A stretch of 64,000 bases of DNA from positions 6,712,334 to 6,776,333 of the forward strand of contig NZ_CP037422.1 in assembly GCF_007748175.1 (NCBI RefSeq), in the 5' to 3' direction. The position numbers and the translations under genes are program-made. Each line of letters opens with the position of its first letter. Position 1 is the stretch's first letter. The notes below the pieces were generated by a model. It was not told the DNA's origin, made no database searches, and worked only from the letters and a program-made list of their open reading frames with translations. Origin of the DNA: Gimesia aquarii. GTDB lineage: Bacteria; Planctomycetota; Planctomycetia; Planctomycetales; Planctomycetaceae. Below are positions 1 through 8,037 of this stretch, piece by piece.

Positions 1-321
1 ACTTGTATTCTGCAGAAAAATCGCGGCCGCCGCTGATGTCTTGGTCATCGCGACCATAAACAGTAGATTCATCAAACCAAAGGTAACCAAGAGTGGTATC
101 AAAACAGGGCGCCAACGGATTTGGTTTAATTTAACAAACGGCAGCAGGAATAAACCCGCAAAGAAGACGCGATAACAGGCCAGAATCAGCCCGCGGTCTG
201 CCTCAGGAATGGACAAGAAAGGTGGCGACTTAATAAACAGACCGCTCAGACTCCACAATACGGAAGCCAAAAGTATTAAGAGTCGGGCTCGGAACAGCTT
301 TCTACGATCAACGTCATTCAT
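1..321 (-). CDS. EamA/DMT-family transporter, N-terminal part (cut by window edge)
   Basis: Translating the minus strand from the ATG at 321 gives an unbroken 107-residue frame that runs off the window start. It begins MNDVDRRKLF, then a hydrophobic helix containing SVLWSLSGLFIKSPP, then further helices with FFAGLFLLPF and GLMNLLFMVAMTKTSAAAAIF. The motif of a first helix with W-S-x-x-G and a later A-x-x-T-S-A-A-A-A-I-F is typical of the EamA half of drug/metabolite transporters (ten-helix inner-membrane exporters or importers of small metabolites). It lies 38 bases downstream of hisA on the same strand and may be co-transcribed. Substrate cannot be told. Confidence 0.75.
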   Translation of the reverse strand, partial: MNDVDRRKLFRARLLILLASVLWSLSGLFIKSPPFLSIPEADRGLILACYRVFFAGLFLLPFVKLNQIRWRPVLIPLLVTFGLMNLLFMVAMTKTSAAAAIFLQNTS

Positions 322-359
322 GATTGAAGGCAATCTGTTCCTGCTACTGCCAAAATCGA

Positions 360-1100
360 TTACAGATTTGTGGCAGCAATGGCGGCGGGGACTTCAATCG
401 TTCCTTCGTATAAGGCACGACCAATGATTGCGCCCATTAATCGAGGATGTTGTTGATGGACTTCCCCCAGACGTGAAACATCTTTGAGCGTTGTGACTCC
501 CCCCGAAGCGATGACAGGCAACCCGAGTTCTGTTAACTGGATCATGTCCTGAATCGTGGCTTCATCGACTCCCTGCATCATGCCGTCATTGGCAATGTTC
601 GTATAAATGACGGCAGCCAGATCGACGCCGACATACTCTTTCGCCAAATCGAGGGCTGAAGTTTCAGAGACATCCAGCCAGCCCTCGGTAGCAACTTTCG
701 AATCGCGGGCATCCAGACCCAATGCCAGCCTTTGCGGATAACGCTGTACCATTTCTTTGAACCATTGCGGGTCTTTCAACGCCTGCGTACCCACAATCAC
801 CCGATCAATGCCAATGTCATCCAGCATCAACTGAATCGCGGCTTCATCCCGGATTCCACCACCCATCTGACAGGGCACTGAGACTGCATCCACAATCTTT
901 TTCACGACTTCATGATTGACGGGTTTTCCAGCCTTGGCGCCATCGAGGTCCACCAGATGCAAACGTTGTGCGCCTCCCTCTGCCCAGCGGAGTGCCATTT
1001 CTGTGGGATCATCACCGAAGACGGTTTCCTGGCCGTAATCGCCTTGTCGCAAACGCACACACTTGCCTCCTCGAATATCGATGGCGGGCAATATTTCCAT
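360..1100 (-). CDS. hisA: Phosphoribosylformimino-5-aminoimidazole carboxamide ribotide isomerase
   Basis: HisA catalyses the Amadori isomerisation of ProFAR to PRFAR, the fourth step of histidine synthesis, in the cytoplasm. The 246-residue product has the usual family length and a full TIM barrel: N-terminal [12 protein letters not shown] with catalytic Asp8, the phosphate-binding QMGGGIR near residue 79, GLDAR with second catalytic Asp130, and ASGGV near residue 199. The ATG at 1100 starts directly at MEILPAID as in homologues. It follows hisH on the same strand after 47 bases, and HisH with HisF uses the product of HisA, so the two are probably one transcript. HisF is not in the window. 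Confidence 0.96.
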   Translation of the reverse strand: MEILPAIDIRGGKCVRLRQGDYGQETVFGDDPTEMALRWAEGGAQRLHLVDLDGAKAGKPVNHEVVKKIVDAVSVPCQMGGGIRDEAAIQLMLDDIGIDRVIVGTQALKDPQWFKEMVQRYPQRLALGLDARDSKVATEGWLDVSETSALDLAKEYVGVDLAAVIYTNIANDGMMQGVDEATIQDMIQLTELGLPVIASGGVTTLKDVSRLGEVHQQHPRLMGAIIGRALYEGTIEVPAAIAATNL

Positions 1101-1147
1101 AGTTGATCAGTCTTTCTAGATTCCTGTTTAATTCGATTTGTCTCGAA

Positions 1148-1753
1148 TTAGAATGAAGCAAAATTTTCCAGTAGTTTCAATCCTGCACTTTGACTTTTTT
1201 CAGGATGAAACTGGGCAGCGACAATGTTATCGCGGGCAACCATCGAAGCAAAGCGACAGCCATAATCAGTGTAAGCAGCAACAACTGATTCCTCTTCAGG
1301 GGCGACATAATAACTGTGCACAAAATAGAAATATTCCTGTTCGGGAATGCCTTCCAGAATCGGATGAGGGGCCGTTGGTTCAATCTGATTCCAACCCATG
1401 TGTGGAATTTTCAGACCGGGCTGATCCTGAAAACGGATCACTTTTCCCGGAATCACGCCCAACCCTGCGTATTCTCCGTCTTCATAACTGGTTTCGAAGA
1501 GCAATTGCAAACCCAGGCAAATTCCCAGAAAGGGTTTGCCGGATTGAATCTGCTCCAGAATGGGTTCGACTAACGACTGCTCTTTTAAAGCATGGATTGC
1601 GTCTCGGAAGGCTCCCACACCGGGGAGCACCAATTTAGACGCCTGCGAAATTTCTTCCGGCCGGCAACTGATAACCGCCTGTGAGCCCACCTTTTCAAAG
1701 GCTTTCTGGACACTTCGCAGATTTCCCATTCCATAATCGACAATCGTAATCAT
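1148..1753 (-). CDS. hisH: Imidazole glycerol phosphate synthase, glutaminase subunit
   Basis: HisH hydrolyses glutamine and passes ammonia to HisF to make imidazole glycerol phosphate and AICAR. The 201-residue protein is full length. It starts [15 protein letters not shown], holds the class I amidotransferase nucleophile in [12 protein letters not shown] (Cys79) and the His-Glu pair in QFHPEKSQ (His183, Glu185). The oxyanion-type PGVGAF strand is at about residue 44. It is the first gene of the minus-strand his pair, with 433 bases of non-coding DNA upstream that should contain the promoter. Confidence 0.96.
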   Translation of the reverse strand: MITIVDYGMGNLRSVQKAFEKVGSQAVISCRPEEISQASKLVLPGVGAFRDAIHALKEQSLVEPILEQIQSGKPFLGICLGLQLLFETSYEDGEYAGLGVIPGKVIRFQDQPGLKIPHMGWNQIEPTAPHPILEGIPEQEYFYFVHSYYVAPEEESVVAAYTDYGCRFASMVARDNIVAAQFHPEKSQSAGLKLLENFASF

Positions 1754-2186
1754 AGCTGCTTCTAAGTTAAGGTTTTATATCAAGTTCTGGCAAATATACT
1801 ACTACGGATACCTAAAGAGACACATTCGAAACGGATGAGTTCGACGTGTGTAGCAGATTCTAGTCTCTGAACCGGTTTTTGTGAATGATGCGTACAAAAA
1901 TGGTCGTATTCCTGAAATTACAAGCACACAATTCCCATTTCAGAATTGTTGATCAGGGCCATGGATATTAGAGAAATAAGACAAAGCAATAAGTGTGCTT
2001 TGTCAATACTATCGCGAGTATTTTCACTAAGCCATTTACCTAGATGTGAAGTCAATCGCTTCCTCGATGCTGGAACCAGGGACTATGTAAGAGTATAATC
2101 GTACAGTGAATCAAATTTGAGTATCTCACCCCTTAATTTATTGATCACGTTGTACGTTTCATCGAGTTTTTCAGAAGGACCCCCTT
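1754..2186. other. Intergenic region between divergent hisH and the beta-grasp/DUF4132 pair
   Basis: No convincing gene is visible on either strand. Two small inverted repeats stand side by side: GACAAAGC / GCTTTGTC at 1980-2004 with a nine-base loop, and ATACT / AGTAT at 2006-2021. Neither is followed by a T tract, so they do not look like terminators; they could be binding sites for the divergent promoters. The ribosome-binding sequence AGAAGGA sits just before the ATG at 2187. Confidence 0.4.
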
Positions 2187-2585
2187 ATGTCAGCGACTAC
2201 TTTGACAATTCGTGATGAAACCATGACCGGAAACATTACCGGAGAATTGACTTTAGAGTTTCTGACAGAAACCATAACCGTGCGCGAGTTGATTCGCAGT
2301 CGGGTTTATCAGGAAGTGAAAGACTATAACACGACACAACCTGAGCATTTTCATGGCCTGGTCCGTCCAACAGATACCGAAGAAACACTCAATGGCTTCA
2401 AACAAAAAACACGCCGTGAAATCGACTGGAATCAACAGTATGAAAAAGTCATTGAGGCGTTTGAACGGAATCAGGTGCTGATCCTGATCAACGATCATCA
2501 AGCCGAAACACTGGAAGAGGAAATCACGGTTTCCCCTCAAACCGAAGTAACGTTTCTGAAACTGACTCTCCTGGTGGGAGGCTGA
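2187..2585 (+). CDS. Small beta-grasp (ubiquitin/ThiS/MoaD-like) protein with C-terminal Gly-Gly, partner of DUF4132
   Basis: 132 residues, acidic, no signal peptide or membrane segment. Strand-like LTIRDE (6-11) and ELTLEFLTET (20-29) are followed by a helix starting ITVRELIRSRVYQEV (30-44), the order strand-strand-helix seen in ubiquitin and ThiS/MoaD. The middle (about 48-95) is a charged insertion rich in His, Asp and Glu. The end has strand-like VLILIND, an acidic turn LEEEI, then EVTFLKLTLLVGG, matching the ThiS/MoaD pattern in which a final strand ends in an exposed Gly-Gly. The fold call is my inference from pattern. The gene starts after AGAAGGA and is followed 89 bases later by a DUF4132 gene on the same strand. 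I do not know an experimentally assigned function; an E1-like or protease partner is not next to it. Confidence 0.6.
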   Translation: MSATTLTIRDETMTGNITGELTLEFLTETITVRELIRSRVYQEVKDYNTTQPEHFHGLVRPTDTEETLNGFKQKTRREIDWNQQYEKVIEAFERNQVLILINDHQAETLEEEITVSPQTEVTFLKLTLLVGG

Positions 2586-2674
2586 TCCGCTGACATTTAT
2601 TAGTCTACGAGCTTGAAAACCTGCCGCATCCAACAACTCCACAAACAATAAAAGCACAAGACAGATTCACTCCT

Positions 2675-5233
2675 ATGGAATATTCTCTTCGCGCTGACGA
2701 ACTCTACCGGCAATTACTGAATGATGTTGATAGGGAAATTTATACTTTGAATGAAGTTGGTACATTCCCCATCGTAAAGGAAATTCTAGCAGAAGAGAAA
2801 ACTGTGCAAAAGAATTTTATCTTTCTGACATTCGGGCTGATGTATCATGATCCCAATTCGGAAGATTGGCCGGAATGTCTCAAAAAATTATATCAATCTC
2901 TGCCAGATAAGAGACCAGGTATTGCAATCATAGCAATTCAGACTGCGGCCCGACTGTTGCTCCGAAACTTTCCTTTCAGCATACAAGAATATGCCTGGCT
3001 GGCAGATCGCTGTACCCAAGCCCAAGATATCTATAAGTGGAAAAATCCGCATCTCCCGGCACTAATCAATCACATCAAAAGGTATCTAGACCATTCAAAG
3101 GAGCAGCTAGATGAACAGCTAAGAAAATCGCTTGTTAATTTGTTAGAATCGCAAATGTCATTATATTCTGGGAATGACCTAAAGTACTTTAAAACACTCG
3201 AGGGTATCATTGCAGACCAGGTAGAGTTTCCTCTGCAACCGGGAGAAGCTTGGTCTGATCGAGCACTGGCGGACAGCCAAACGATGACCGATCCACAACG
3301 AATTGCATGGACGGCATTGCTGTTGCATTGCCAGACAGCATCAGCAGGCAAGCCTTCTAAAAAATGGCTAAAGACAGCGGAATCGCTTCTCGCCGAAGTG
3401 GGACAAGAGCTATTCATCGAGTCGCTTTTGGAATGGTTTCCACTGGTTGATAAACAAAACACGGGATCTTTGAATGAATGGAACTGGCTACAGCATCAGG
3501 ATACACTCAAAGGGCTACTCTGGTGTTGTAGCCTGGTCGAGAATGCAAAGCTGACACGAGCCATCTCGGCATTAGCGATTTCAACTTATAAAAAAATTCC
3601 TGGCGTTGGTCCTCGTGCGATCAAAGTGGGAAATGCCTGTGTCTGGTCACTGGGACAGATTCCCAGTGATACGGCACTCAGCCAGTTGGCATTTCTGAAA
3701 GTGAAAGTCAAATTCGGAACTGCACAAATTGGGATCGAGAAAGCACTGAACGCGACCGCCGAACGCTTGAATGTCCCCCGCGATGAGATCGAAGAAATGG
3801 GGGTTCCCGCCTACGGACTGACTGACGTCGGACAATTGGAAGAAACATTAGGAGAATTTACAGCCCAGCTCAATATTACCGGAACAACCACAACGCAACT
3901 CGTGTGGATCAAACCTGATGGCAAAACACAAAAGTCAGTTCCGGCTGCCGTCAAGAAGGAGTTTTCGGAAGAACTCAAAGATCTCAAGGCCACCGCCAAA
4001 GATATTCAGAAGATGCTACCCGCCCAAAGAGAACGCATCGACAACCTTTTTTTAGAACAAAAAGTATGGCCGTACGAAACGTGGAAGGAGCGGTATCTCA
4101 ACCATCCTCTGATGGGAACTCTCGCCCGGCGAATTATCTGGCGATTCAATACGGATAACAAAACCGTCAATGGAATCTGGCTTGATGACAAAATCGTGGA
4201 CCACGAAAGTAATCCCCTCAGCAATCTGAATCCAGATACCACTGTTGAACTTTGGCATTCCATTGAAAAATCAACAGAAGAGATTTTAGCATGGCGTGAA
4301 TGGCTTGAGCAACATGAAATTCAGCAGCCCTTCAAGCAGGCTCATCGTGAAGTGTATTTGCTGACAGACGCAGAACGAAACACGAACGTTTATTCCAATC
4401 GTTACGCGGCTCATATTATCAAGCAACATCAATTCAATGCACTTTGCGCGGCCCGAGGATGGAAAAACCAGTTACGGCTGATGGTCGATGGTGATTATCC
4501 CCCCGCCATGAAGATGCTACCCAAGTGGGACTTGCGCGTCGAGTTCTGGGTGGAAGGTGTAGGAGACAACTATGGAACGGACACAAACGAAACCGGTACG
4601 TATCTCTATCTCGCCACCGATCAGGTTCGGTTTTACCCACTGACTGCACCCCAACGCACAGCCCATGCTAGCGGAGGCGGCTACGCTACATGGGGAGAGG
4701 AAGGGAGTGACACCCCGATCGAATTAAAAGAAATTCCGCCCTTGGTACTAAGTGAATTGATGCGTGATGTCGACCTGTTTGTGGGAGTGGCTTCCGTTGC
4801 CAACGATCCGACTTGGTCTGATGGTGGCCCGGAAGGACGTTATGTAAATTATTGGCATGAGTACTCGTTCGGCGAATTATCCGAGTCAGCAAATACCCGT
4901 AAAGAAATTTTACAGCGTTTGATCCCTCGGCTCAAAATCGCAAAACAATGTTCGTTTGAGGATAAATTTCTGGTGGTCCAAGGAGAAATACGCAGCTATA
5001 AAATTCATCTGGGTAGCGGTAACATTTTAATGTCTCCTAACGACGCCTATCTCTGCATCGTTCGTAAACAGTCGGCCGTCGATAAAAGCTCCGAAAACCT
5101 GTTTCTTCCCTTTGAAGGGGACAACGTGCTCTCGATTATTCTCAGCAAAGCCTTTCTGCTGGCAGATGACAAAAAAATTAAAGACCCTACAATCATAAGT
5201 CAGATTGGTACCAAAAGTAATGTGGGCGGCTAG
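2675..5233 (+). CDS. DUF4132 domain-containing protein
   Basis: 852 residues, no signal peptide or membrane helix, so probably cytoplasmic. The first about 340 residues are helical and repeat-like. From about 370 on the protein resembles the conserved DUF4132 block: EIEEMGVPAYGL, QLVWIKPDGKTQKSVP, MLPAQRERIDNLF, GTLARRIIWRF, the tract REVYLLTDAE, FNALCAARGWKN and GVGDNYGTDTNETGTYLYL, ending with PLVLSELMRDVDLFVGV and DPTWSDGG. DUF4132 is found in MolR-type and WGR-linked proteins of unknown biochemistry. The very C-terminus reads KSNVGG, a Gly-Gly tail like that of the small partner upstream. The start at ATG 2675 has only a weak ribosome site. A fragment of a second copy lies at 43.46 kb. 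Confidence 0.8.
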   Translation: MEYSLRADELYRQLLNDVDREIYTLNEVGTFPIVKEILAEEKTVQKNFIFLTFGLMYHDPNSEDWPECLKKLYQSLPDKRPGIAIIAIQTAARLLLRNFPFSIQEYAWLADRCTQAQDIYKWKNPHLPALINHIKRYLDHSKEQLDEQLRKSLVNLLESQMSLYSGNDLKYFKTLEGIIADQVEFPLQPGEAWSDRALADSQTMTDPQRIAWTALLLHCQTASAGKPSKKWLKTAESLLAEVGQELFIESLLEWFPLVDKQNTGSLNEWNWLQHQDTLKGLLWCCSLVENAKLTRAISALAISTYKKIPGVGPRAIKVGNACVWSLGQIPSDTALSQLAFLKVKVKFGTAQIGIEKALNATAERLNVPRDEIEEMGVPAYGLTDVGQLEETLGEFTAQLNITGTTTTQLVWIKPDGKTQKSVPAAVKKEFSEELKDLKATAKDIQKMLPAQRERIDNLFLEQKVWPYETWKERYLNHPLMGTLARRIIWRFNTDNKTVNGIWLDDKIVDHESNPLSNLNPDTTVELWHSIEKSTEEILAWREWLEQHEIQQPFKQAHREVYLLTDAERNTNVYSNRYAAHIIKQHQFNALCAARGWKNQLRLMVDGDYPPAMKMLPKWDLRVEFWVEGVGDNYGTDTNETGTYLYLATDQVRFYPLTAPQRTAHASGGGYATWGEEGSDTPIELKEIPPLVLSELMRDVDLFVGVASVANDPTWSDGGPEGRYVNYWHEYSFGELSESANTRKEILQRLIPRLKIAKQCSFEDKFLVVQGEIRSYKIHLGSGNILMSPNDAYLCIVRKQSAVDKSSENLFLPFEGDNVLSIILSKAFLLADDKKIKDPTIISQIGTKSNVGG

Positions 5234-5277
5234 GAACTTTATAATAGAAAACCTGACTTCTTAGACCCCTTCATTTC

Positions 5278-5336
5278 CACAACTCGCAGCGAATGAATCG
5301 CAGCGGCATTAGCAATCGAAGTTAATTTGCGTTGTG
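5278..5336 (-). repeat. attC-like imperfect palindrome downstream of the GNAT gene
   Basis: Arms CACAACTCGCA and TGCGTTGTG surround about 39 bases, immediately beyond the stop of the minus-strand acetyltransferase. Position and shape (outer arms with CAAC / GTTG, extra unpaired bases) fit a degenerate integron attC site, but the classical RYYYAAC/GTTRRRY cores are not exact. It could also be a weak terminator stem. Confidence 0.35.
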
Positions 5337-5343
5337 ATGTTCA

Positions 5344-5880
5344 TTACCAATAAACGGGATCATTGAATTCACTAACGCATATAGGACGTTCTTTGATCAC
5401 TGGGATTGGTTCTTCTGATAAAGATTGCCCTTGCCAACCTACCGGTATTGAAAGCTCCAAGGGAGCCTGGATGACATTTTCTGACAGAGCTTCGAATCCT
5501 ACTTTGGAGTAGAAAGCGGGATCGCCATATGTGACAGCAACATTCACAGCACGGTTTTTGAGCTCATTAAGCCCATAATTGATTAGTGCCTGTCCGACGC
5601 CTTTTCTCTGATGGTCAATGCTTACTGCAACAGGAGCAAGCATGTAAACCCGGATAGACTCATTAAATCGAAGACGAGTAAAGAAAATCACTGCAATGAG
5701 TATTTCATTTTCATATGTGCCAAGACAGATTATTTCTTGATTGTCGATATTTGAAGACAACTCTGAGGCAAGATTGCCAATCAATTTGCCTTCTTTCTCT
5801 CCTTCAGATGCTGTGAAGACTGACCTAAAAAGGTCTGTTACTTCACTTTGATTGCGTTTGTCGAGAACCTTATAAATCAT
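5344..5880 (-). CDS. GNAT-family N-acetyltransferase
   Basis: 178 residues. The acetyl-CoA-binding motif A is visible as VAVSIDHQRKGVGQALINYG (about residues 86-105), followed by the GNAT motif B tract GDPAFYSKVGFEAL. The order LAPVAV - Q-R-K-G-V-G - AFYSKVGF matches the YhbS-like branch, whose substrates are often unknown small amines or proteins. The gene sits first from the right-hand side in a run of four single-strand accessory genes separated by folded spacers, a setting in which acetyltransferases are common (integron cassettes). The N-terminus MIYKVLDKRNQSEVTDLFRS is the expected first strand and helix. Confidence 0.85.
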   Translation of the reverse strand: MIYKVLDKRNQSEVTDLFRSVFTASEGEKEGKLIGNLASELSSNIDNQEIICLGTYENEILIAVIFFTRLRFNESIRVYMLAPVAVSIDHQRKGVGQALINYGLNELKNRAVNVAVTYGDPAFYSKVGFEALSENVIQAPLELSIPVGWQGQSLSEEPIPVIKERPICVSEFNDPVYW

Positions 5881-5914
5881 GTCTCATCCTGCAATTTGAT
5901 TTCACAAAGTTTTT

Positions 5915-6010
5915 GAACATAATGACCAGCAATACCGGACCGCCGCCAAGTGACTCACCATTTGAAAACGACTAGATCGGTGGCTCTGGTGCAACGCCTT
6001 GTTATGTCGC
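5915..6010 (-). repeat. attC-like recombination site between GNAT and DUF1801 genes
   Basis: Read on the minus strand, the spacer starts GACATAACAAGGCGTTGCAC just after the DUF1801 stop and ends GGTCATTATGTTC before the GNAT gene. The two ends pair imperfectly (ACATAA with TTATGT, then GC..TTGC..CC with GG..GCAA..GC) and enclose a variable centre. This layout, and the wording AACAAGGCG-TTGCACC-AGAGCC, is what I recall of the folded attC sites of planctomycete chromosomal integrons such as that of Rhodopirellula. Length is about 96 bases, inside the usual attC range. The memory of the consensus is the weakest part of the call. Confidence 0.5.
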
Positions 6011-6029
6011 TTTGAAATTGCAGACACCT

Positions 6030-6479
6030 TTAGAATACGTCTTCGCCGGGTAATTCAGAGGCCTGACGTACCCAATTCGTGAAAGCTTCTTCGTCTAGCT
6101 CGTCATTTTCATAAATGTGGAAGTACCGCACGGTCTTCTGCTTGGATTCTATTGGCGGAACAGGATTAAGAGACATGCCCGCGAAAAAGGCCACTTTGAC
6201 ATATTTTGTGGTGCAGTCGAAGGCGACAAACCAGCCCTGACCCTCGATGCCATAGAACGGCGTGTTCCACCTCACGGCTTTGCGTACGTTGGACACAGTG
6301 TAAACGATCATTTCGTCCAAACGCCGCCCGATCTCACTTTTCCATTCTGGCATGGCTTTGATGTAAGCCTGAACTGGAGCGTCGCCATCACCTTTCGGGA
6401 TTTGTGGATTGCCGCCCGTGAGCAGTTTCGGCTTTGCAGCGGCTCGTTTGGGCGTAGTCTTCGTCTTTTTGCGAGCCAT
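6030..6479 (-). CDS. DUF1801 domain-containing protein
   Basis: 149 residues from the ATG at 6479, which has GAGGGC nine bases upstream; a longer frame to 6572 exists but would read through the repeated element at 6508-6569, so the shorter start is preferred. A basic, Ala/Lys-rich leader (MARKKTKTTPKRAAAKPK) precedes the DUF1801 core: VQAYIKAMPEWKSEIGRRLD, then VRKAVRWNTPFYGIEGQGWF, KYVKVAFFAGM and a C-terminal tail with FTNWVRQASELPG. DUF1801 proteins are small alpha/beta proteins related to YdhG/iron-chaperone-like folds; the biochemical role is unsettled. Flanked by an attC-like site downstream and a 62-bp repeat upstream. Confidence 0.85.
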   Translation of the reverse strand: MARKKTKTTPKRAAAKPKLLTGGNPQIPKGDGDAPVQAYIKAMPEWKSEIGRRLDEMIVYTVSNVRKAVRWNTPFYGIEGQGWFVAFDCTTKYVKVAFFAGMSLNPVPPIESKQKTVRYFHIYENDELDEEAFTNWVRQASELPGEDVF

Positions 6480-6507
6480 TGTAAGTGCCCTCAAGTTTGC
6501 GGCATAC

Positions 6508-6569
6508 CAATTACTAGACAGAATTAAGTTCTGTCTAAATCTATCAGGATTTCTGTCTATTATCAATTG
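6508..6569 (-). repeat. 62-bp element, copy A (upstream of DUF1801 gene)
   Basis: On the minus strand it begins CAATTGATAATAGACAGAAA and ends AATTCTGTCTAGTAATTG, so both ends are inverted copies of each other, with an inner palindrome TAGACAGAA/TTCTGTCTA. Copy B at 7781-7842 is the same length and about 80 percent identical; copies C and D occur at 30957-31018 and 35420-35483. All four lie upstream of a start codon in the same gene-relative orientation. Likely a miniature inverted-repeat element or a conserved cassette boundary. Confidence 0.75.
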
Positions 6570-6580
6570 CAAGTTTAAAA

Positions 6581-6616
6581 GGTATCGACCGGGCTCCGAT
6601 GCTACGGATTGTTCTA
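6581..6616 (-). repeat. Left half of an attC-like site after the nitroreductase gene
   Basis: The minus strand reads GAACAATCCGTAGCATCGG followed by AGCCCGGTCGATACC directly after the nitroreductase stop. It resembles the left arm of the attC-like spacer at 5915-6010 (AACAAGGCGTTGCACCAGAG), but no right arm follows; the 62-bp copy A starts within a dozen bases instead. The site therefore looks truncated, perhaps by arrival of the element. Confidence 0.4.
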
Positions 6617-6626
6617 TTACTAGATA

Positions 6627-7232
6627 CTAGAAGCTGTTATCCACAACAATCTCTTCGAGAGGTAACTGCCCCGGTTTTGGCCACGCATCTTTGAGGCCTT
6701 TGCCAATGGCCACCATCGGTCCCATGACGTGGTCGTCCGGTAGATTGATGAGCTCTGCCACTTTTTCGATGTCAAAGCCAATCATGGGACAAGACTGATA
6801 ACCAAGTTCCTGCGCCGCCAGCATCAGCGTTTGCATTGCCATACCGATTGACCGTTGGGCTTCATCCCTTTGCAGCCATTCGCGTCCTTCATGAAACGGG
6901 CCCATCCAGCCCACAAGCAGTTCAGCAACCTCTTTTGGCGCATTGACCCAATATCGTTCCGGTTGCTTCTGCCATGCTTTCATATCTGCTGTGAAAAGCA
7001 CAAGCAGGGACGCATCGGTCATCTGCGACTGGTCATTTCCGAATTCCGTGCGAATCCGCGATCGGAGCTCCGGATCGCGCAGAACGACAAAACGCCAGTG
7101 CTGAATGTTAAAACTTGTCGGGGCAAGTATGGTTGCCTCGAACAAGCTACGTTCCTCAGCTTCGGAAAGAGAGTGTTCAGGGTCAAAATGCTTGATCGCA
7201 CGACGATTGCGAATGGCTTCCAATGTATTCAA
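6627..7232 (-). CDS. Nitroreductase family protein
   Basis: 201 residues. The family signature is at the start, TLEAIRNRRAIKHFDPEH, with the FMN-phosphate arginines, followed by EATILAPTSFNIQHWRFVVL (the PSSFNxQPW-like motif), MGMAMQ-like SIGMAMQTLMLAAQELGYQS and the glycine-rich MVAIGKGLKDAWPKPGQL near the end. Such flavoenzymes reduce nitroaromatics, quinones or related acceptors with NAD(P)H. The start is TTG at 7232, eight bases after a strong GGGAGGA site; no ATG is better placed. It is the second gene in the four-gene minus-strand accessory run. Confidence 0.9.
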   Translation of the reverse strand: MNTLEAIRNRRAIKHFDPEHSLSEAEERSLFEATILAPTSFNIQHWRFVVLRDPELRSRIRTEFGNDQSQMTDASLLVLFTADMKAWQKQPERYWVNAPKEVAELLVGWMGPFHEGREWLQRDEAQRSIGMAMQTLMLAAQELGYQSCPMIGFDIEKVAELINLPDDHVMGPMVAIGKGLKDAWPKPGQLPLEEIVVDNSF

Positions 7233-7378
7233 GAGAAATCCTCCCTATTTGCAATAGAGTGTCCGACAGAACGCAAAAGTCGGTACACAGAACGTTACAG
7301 ATGATAGAAAAAAACTGTTTTCTTTTTCAACAAATCAACATACGCGACTTTGACGAACAAATCCACATACGTGTTAGG

Positions 7379-7771
7379 TTATTCGTCGCAGTTTGGATAC
7401 GTGGTGAAAGAAATAGTGAAATTAAGATCTACGATCCTTTTGAGTGTTGCGTGGTCGATACCAAGATTAAAACCGTGAGTGTCGCCAGTTTCTATACCGA
7501 TATTAAAATCTTTAACATGACAAGTATCTAAAATCGCTTTGAGATCAGGCTCCAAATTTTGAATCACATCAAGAAGATTGTTGATATTGTCAGTTGGAAG
7601 TGCGTTACAATTTGAATGGGAATCTTCAACTACCGCCCACCAAACACCATCATCATTTTCACAACGGAGCAAATCAGCGTGTTTATCAAAATGCTTACCG
7701 AGCAGCGTAATTTCTTGATAACTTTTTAAATCTAAATCAGTGTTTAAATAGTTTGTATTCATTAGTATCAA
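7379..7771 (-). CDS. DUF4279-like protein
   Basis: 130 residues, acidic, soluble. An N-terminal core with W (GVWWAVVEDS), a central LLDVIQNLEPDLKAIL helix and a C-terminal tract HVKDFNIGIETGDTHGFNLG then LKRIVDLNFTISFTTYP. This order (W-strand, helix, I-G-I strand, F-x-L, helix, I-S-F-x-x-Y) fits DUF4279, a family common among small accessory and immunity-like genes. The assignment is by pattern, not search. Start could be ATG 7771 or ATG 7762. Copy B of the 62-bp element ends ten bases upstream. Confidence 0.5.
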   Translation of the reverse strand: MILMNTNYLNTDLDLKSYQEITLLGKHFDKHADLLRCENDDGVWWAVVEDSHSNCNALPTDNINNLLDVIQNLEPDLKAILDTCHVKDFNIGIETGDTHGFNLGIDHATLKRIVDLNFTISFTTYPNCDE

Positions 7772-7780
7772 GATATCTAA

Positions 7781-7842
7781 CTATTGATAGACAGAATCAA
7801 ATTCTATTTAAATTTATCAGGACTTCTGCCTATTATCAATTG
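7781..7842 (-). repeat. 62-bp element, copy B (upstream of DUF4279-like gene)
   Basis: Minus strand begins CAATTGATAATAGGCAGAAG and ends GATTCTGTCTATCAATAG. Same length and orientation relative to its gene as copy A, and its right end is nearly identical to copy D at 35420-35483 (TCTATCAATAGTT). Confidence 0.75.
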
Positions 7843-8037
7843 ATACGATATGGACTTGCGTCCCCAATTGGAGTTGATTAGGAAAGATCGACATGACAGC
7901 GGATTTAAAAATCTTGTAACCATCTACAGCAGGTCACACGCGGCCGCCACCCTGGGCGAAAATGGAATCCGTCAAGATGGGTTATGAGGTGAGTTCAATA
8001 TCATAATCTAAGTATGAAAACCCAAAAATAACCGCCG

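Noticed and set aside
7300-7378. Classical attC after the DUF4279 gene
   Set aside because: ACCTAAC fits the left core and a near GTTRRRY occurs later, but the intervening similarity is a direct repeat (CGTATGTGGATTTG, CGTATGTTGATTTG), not an inverted one.
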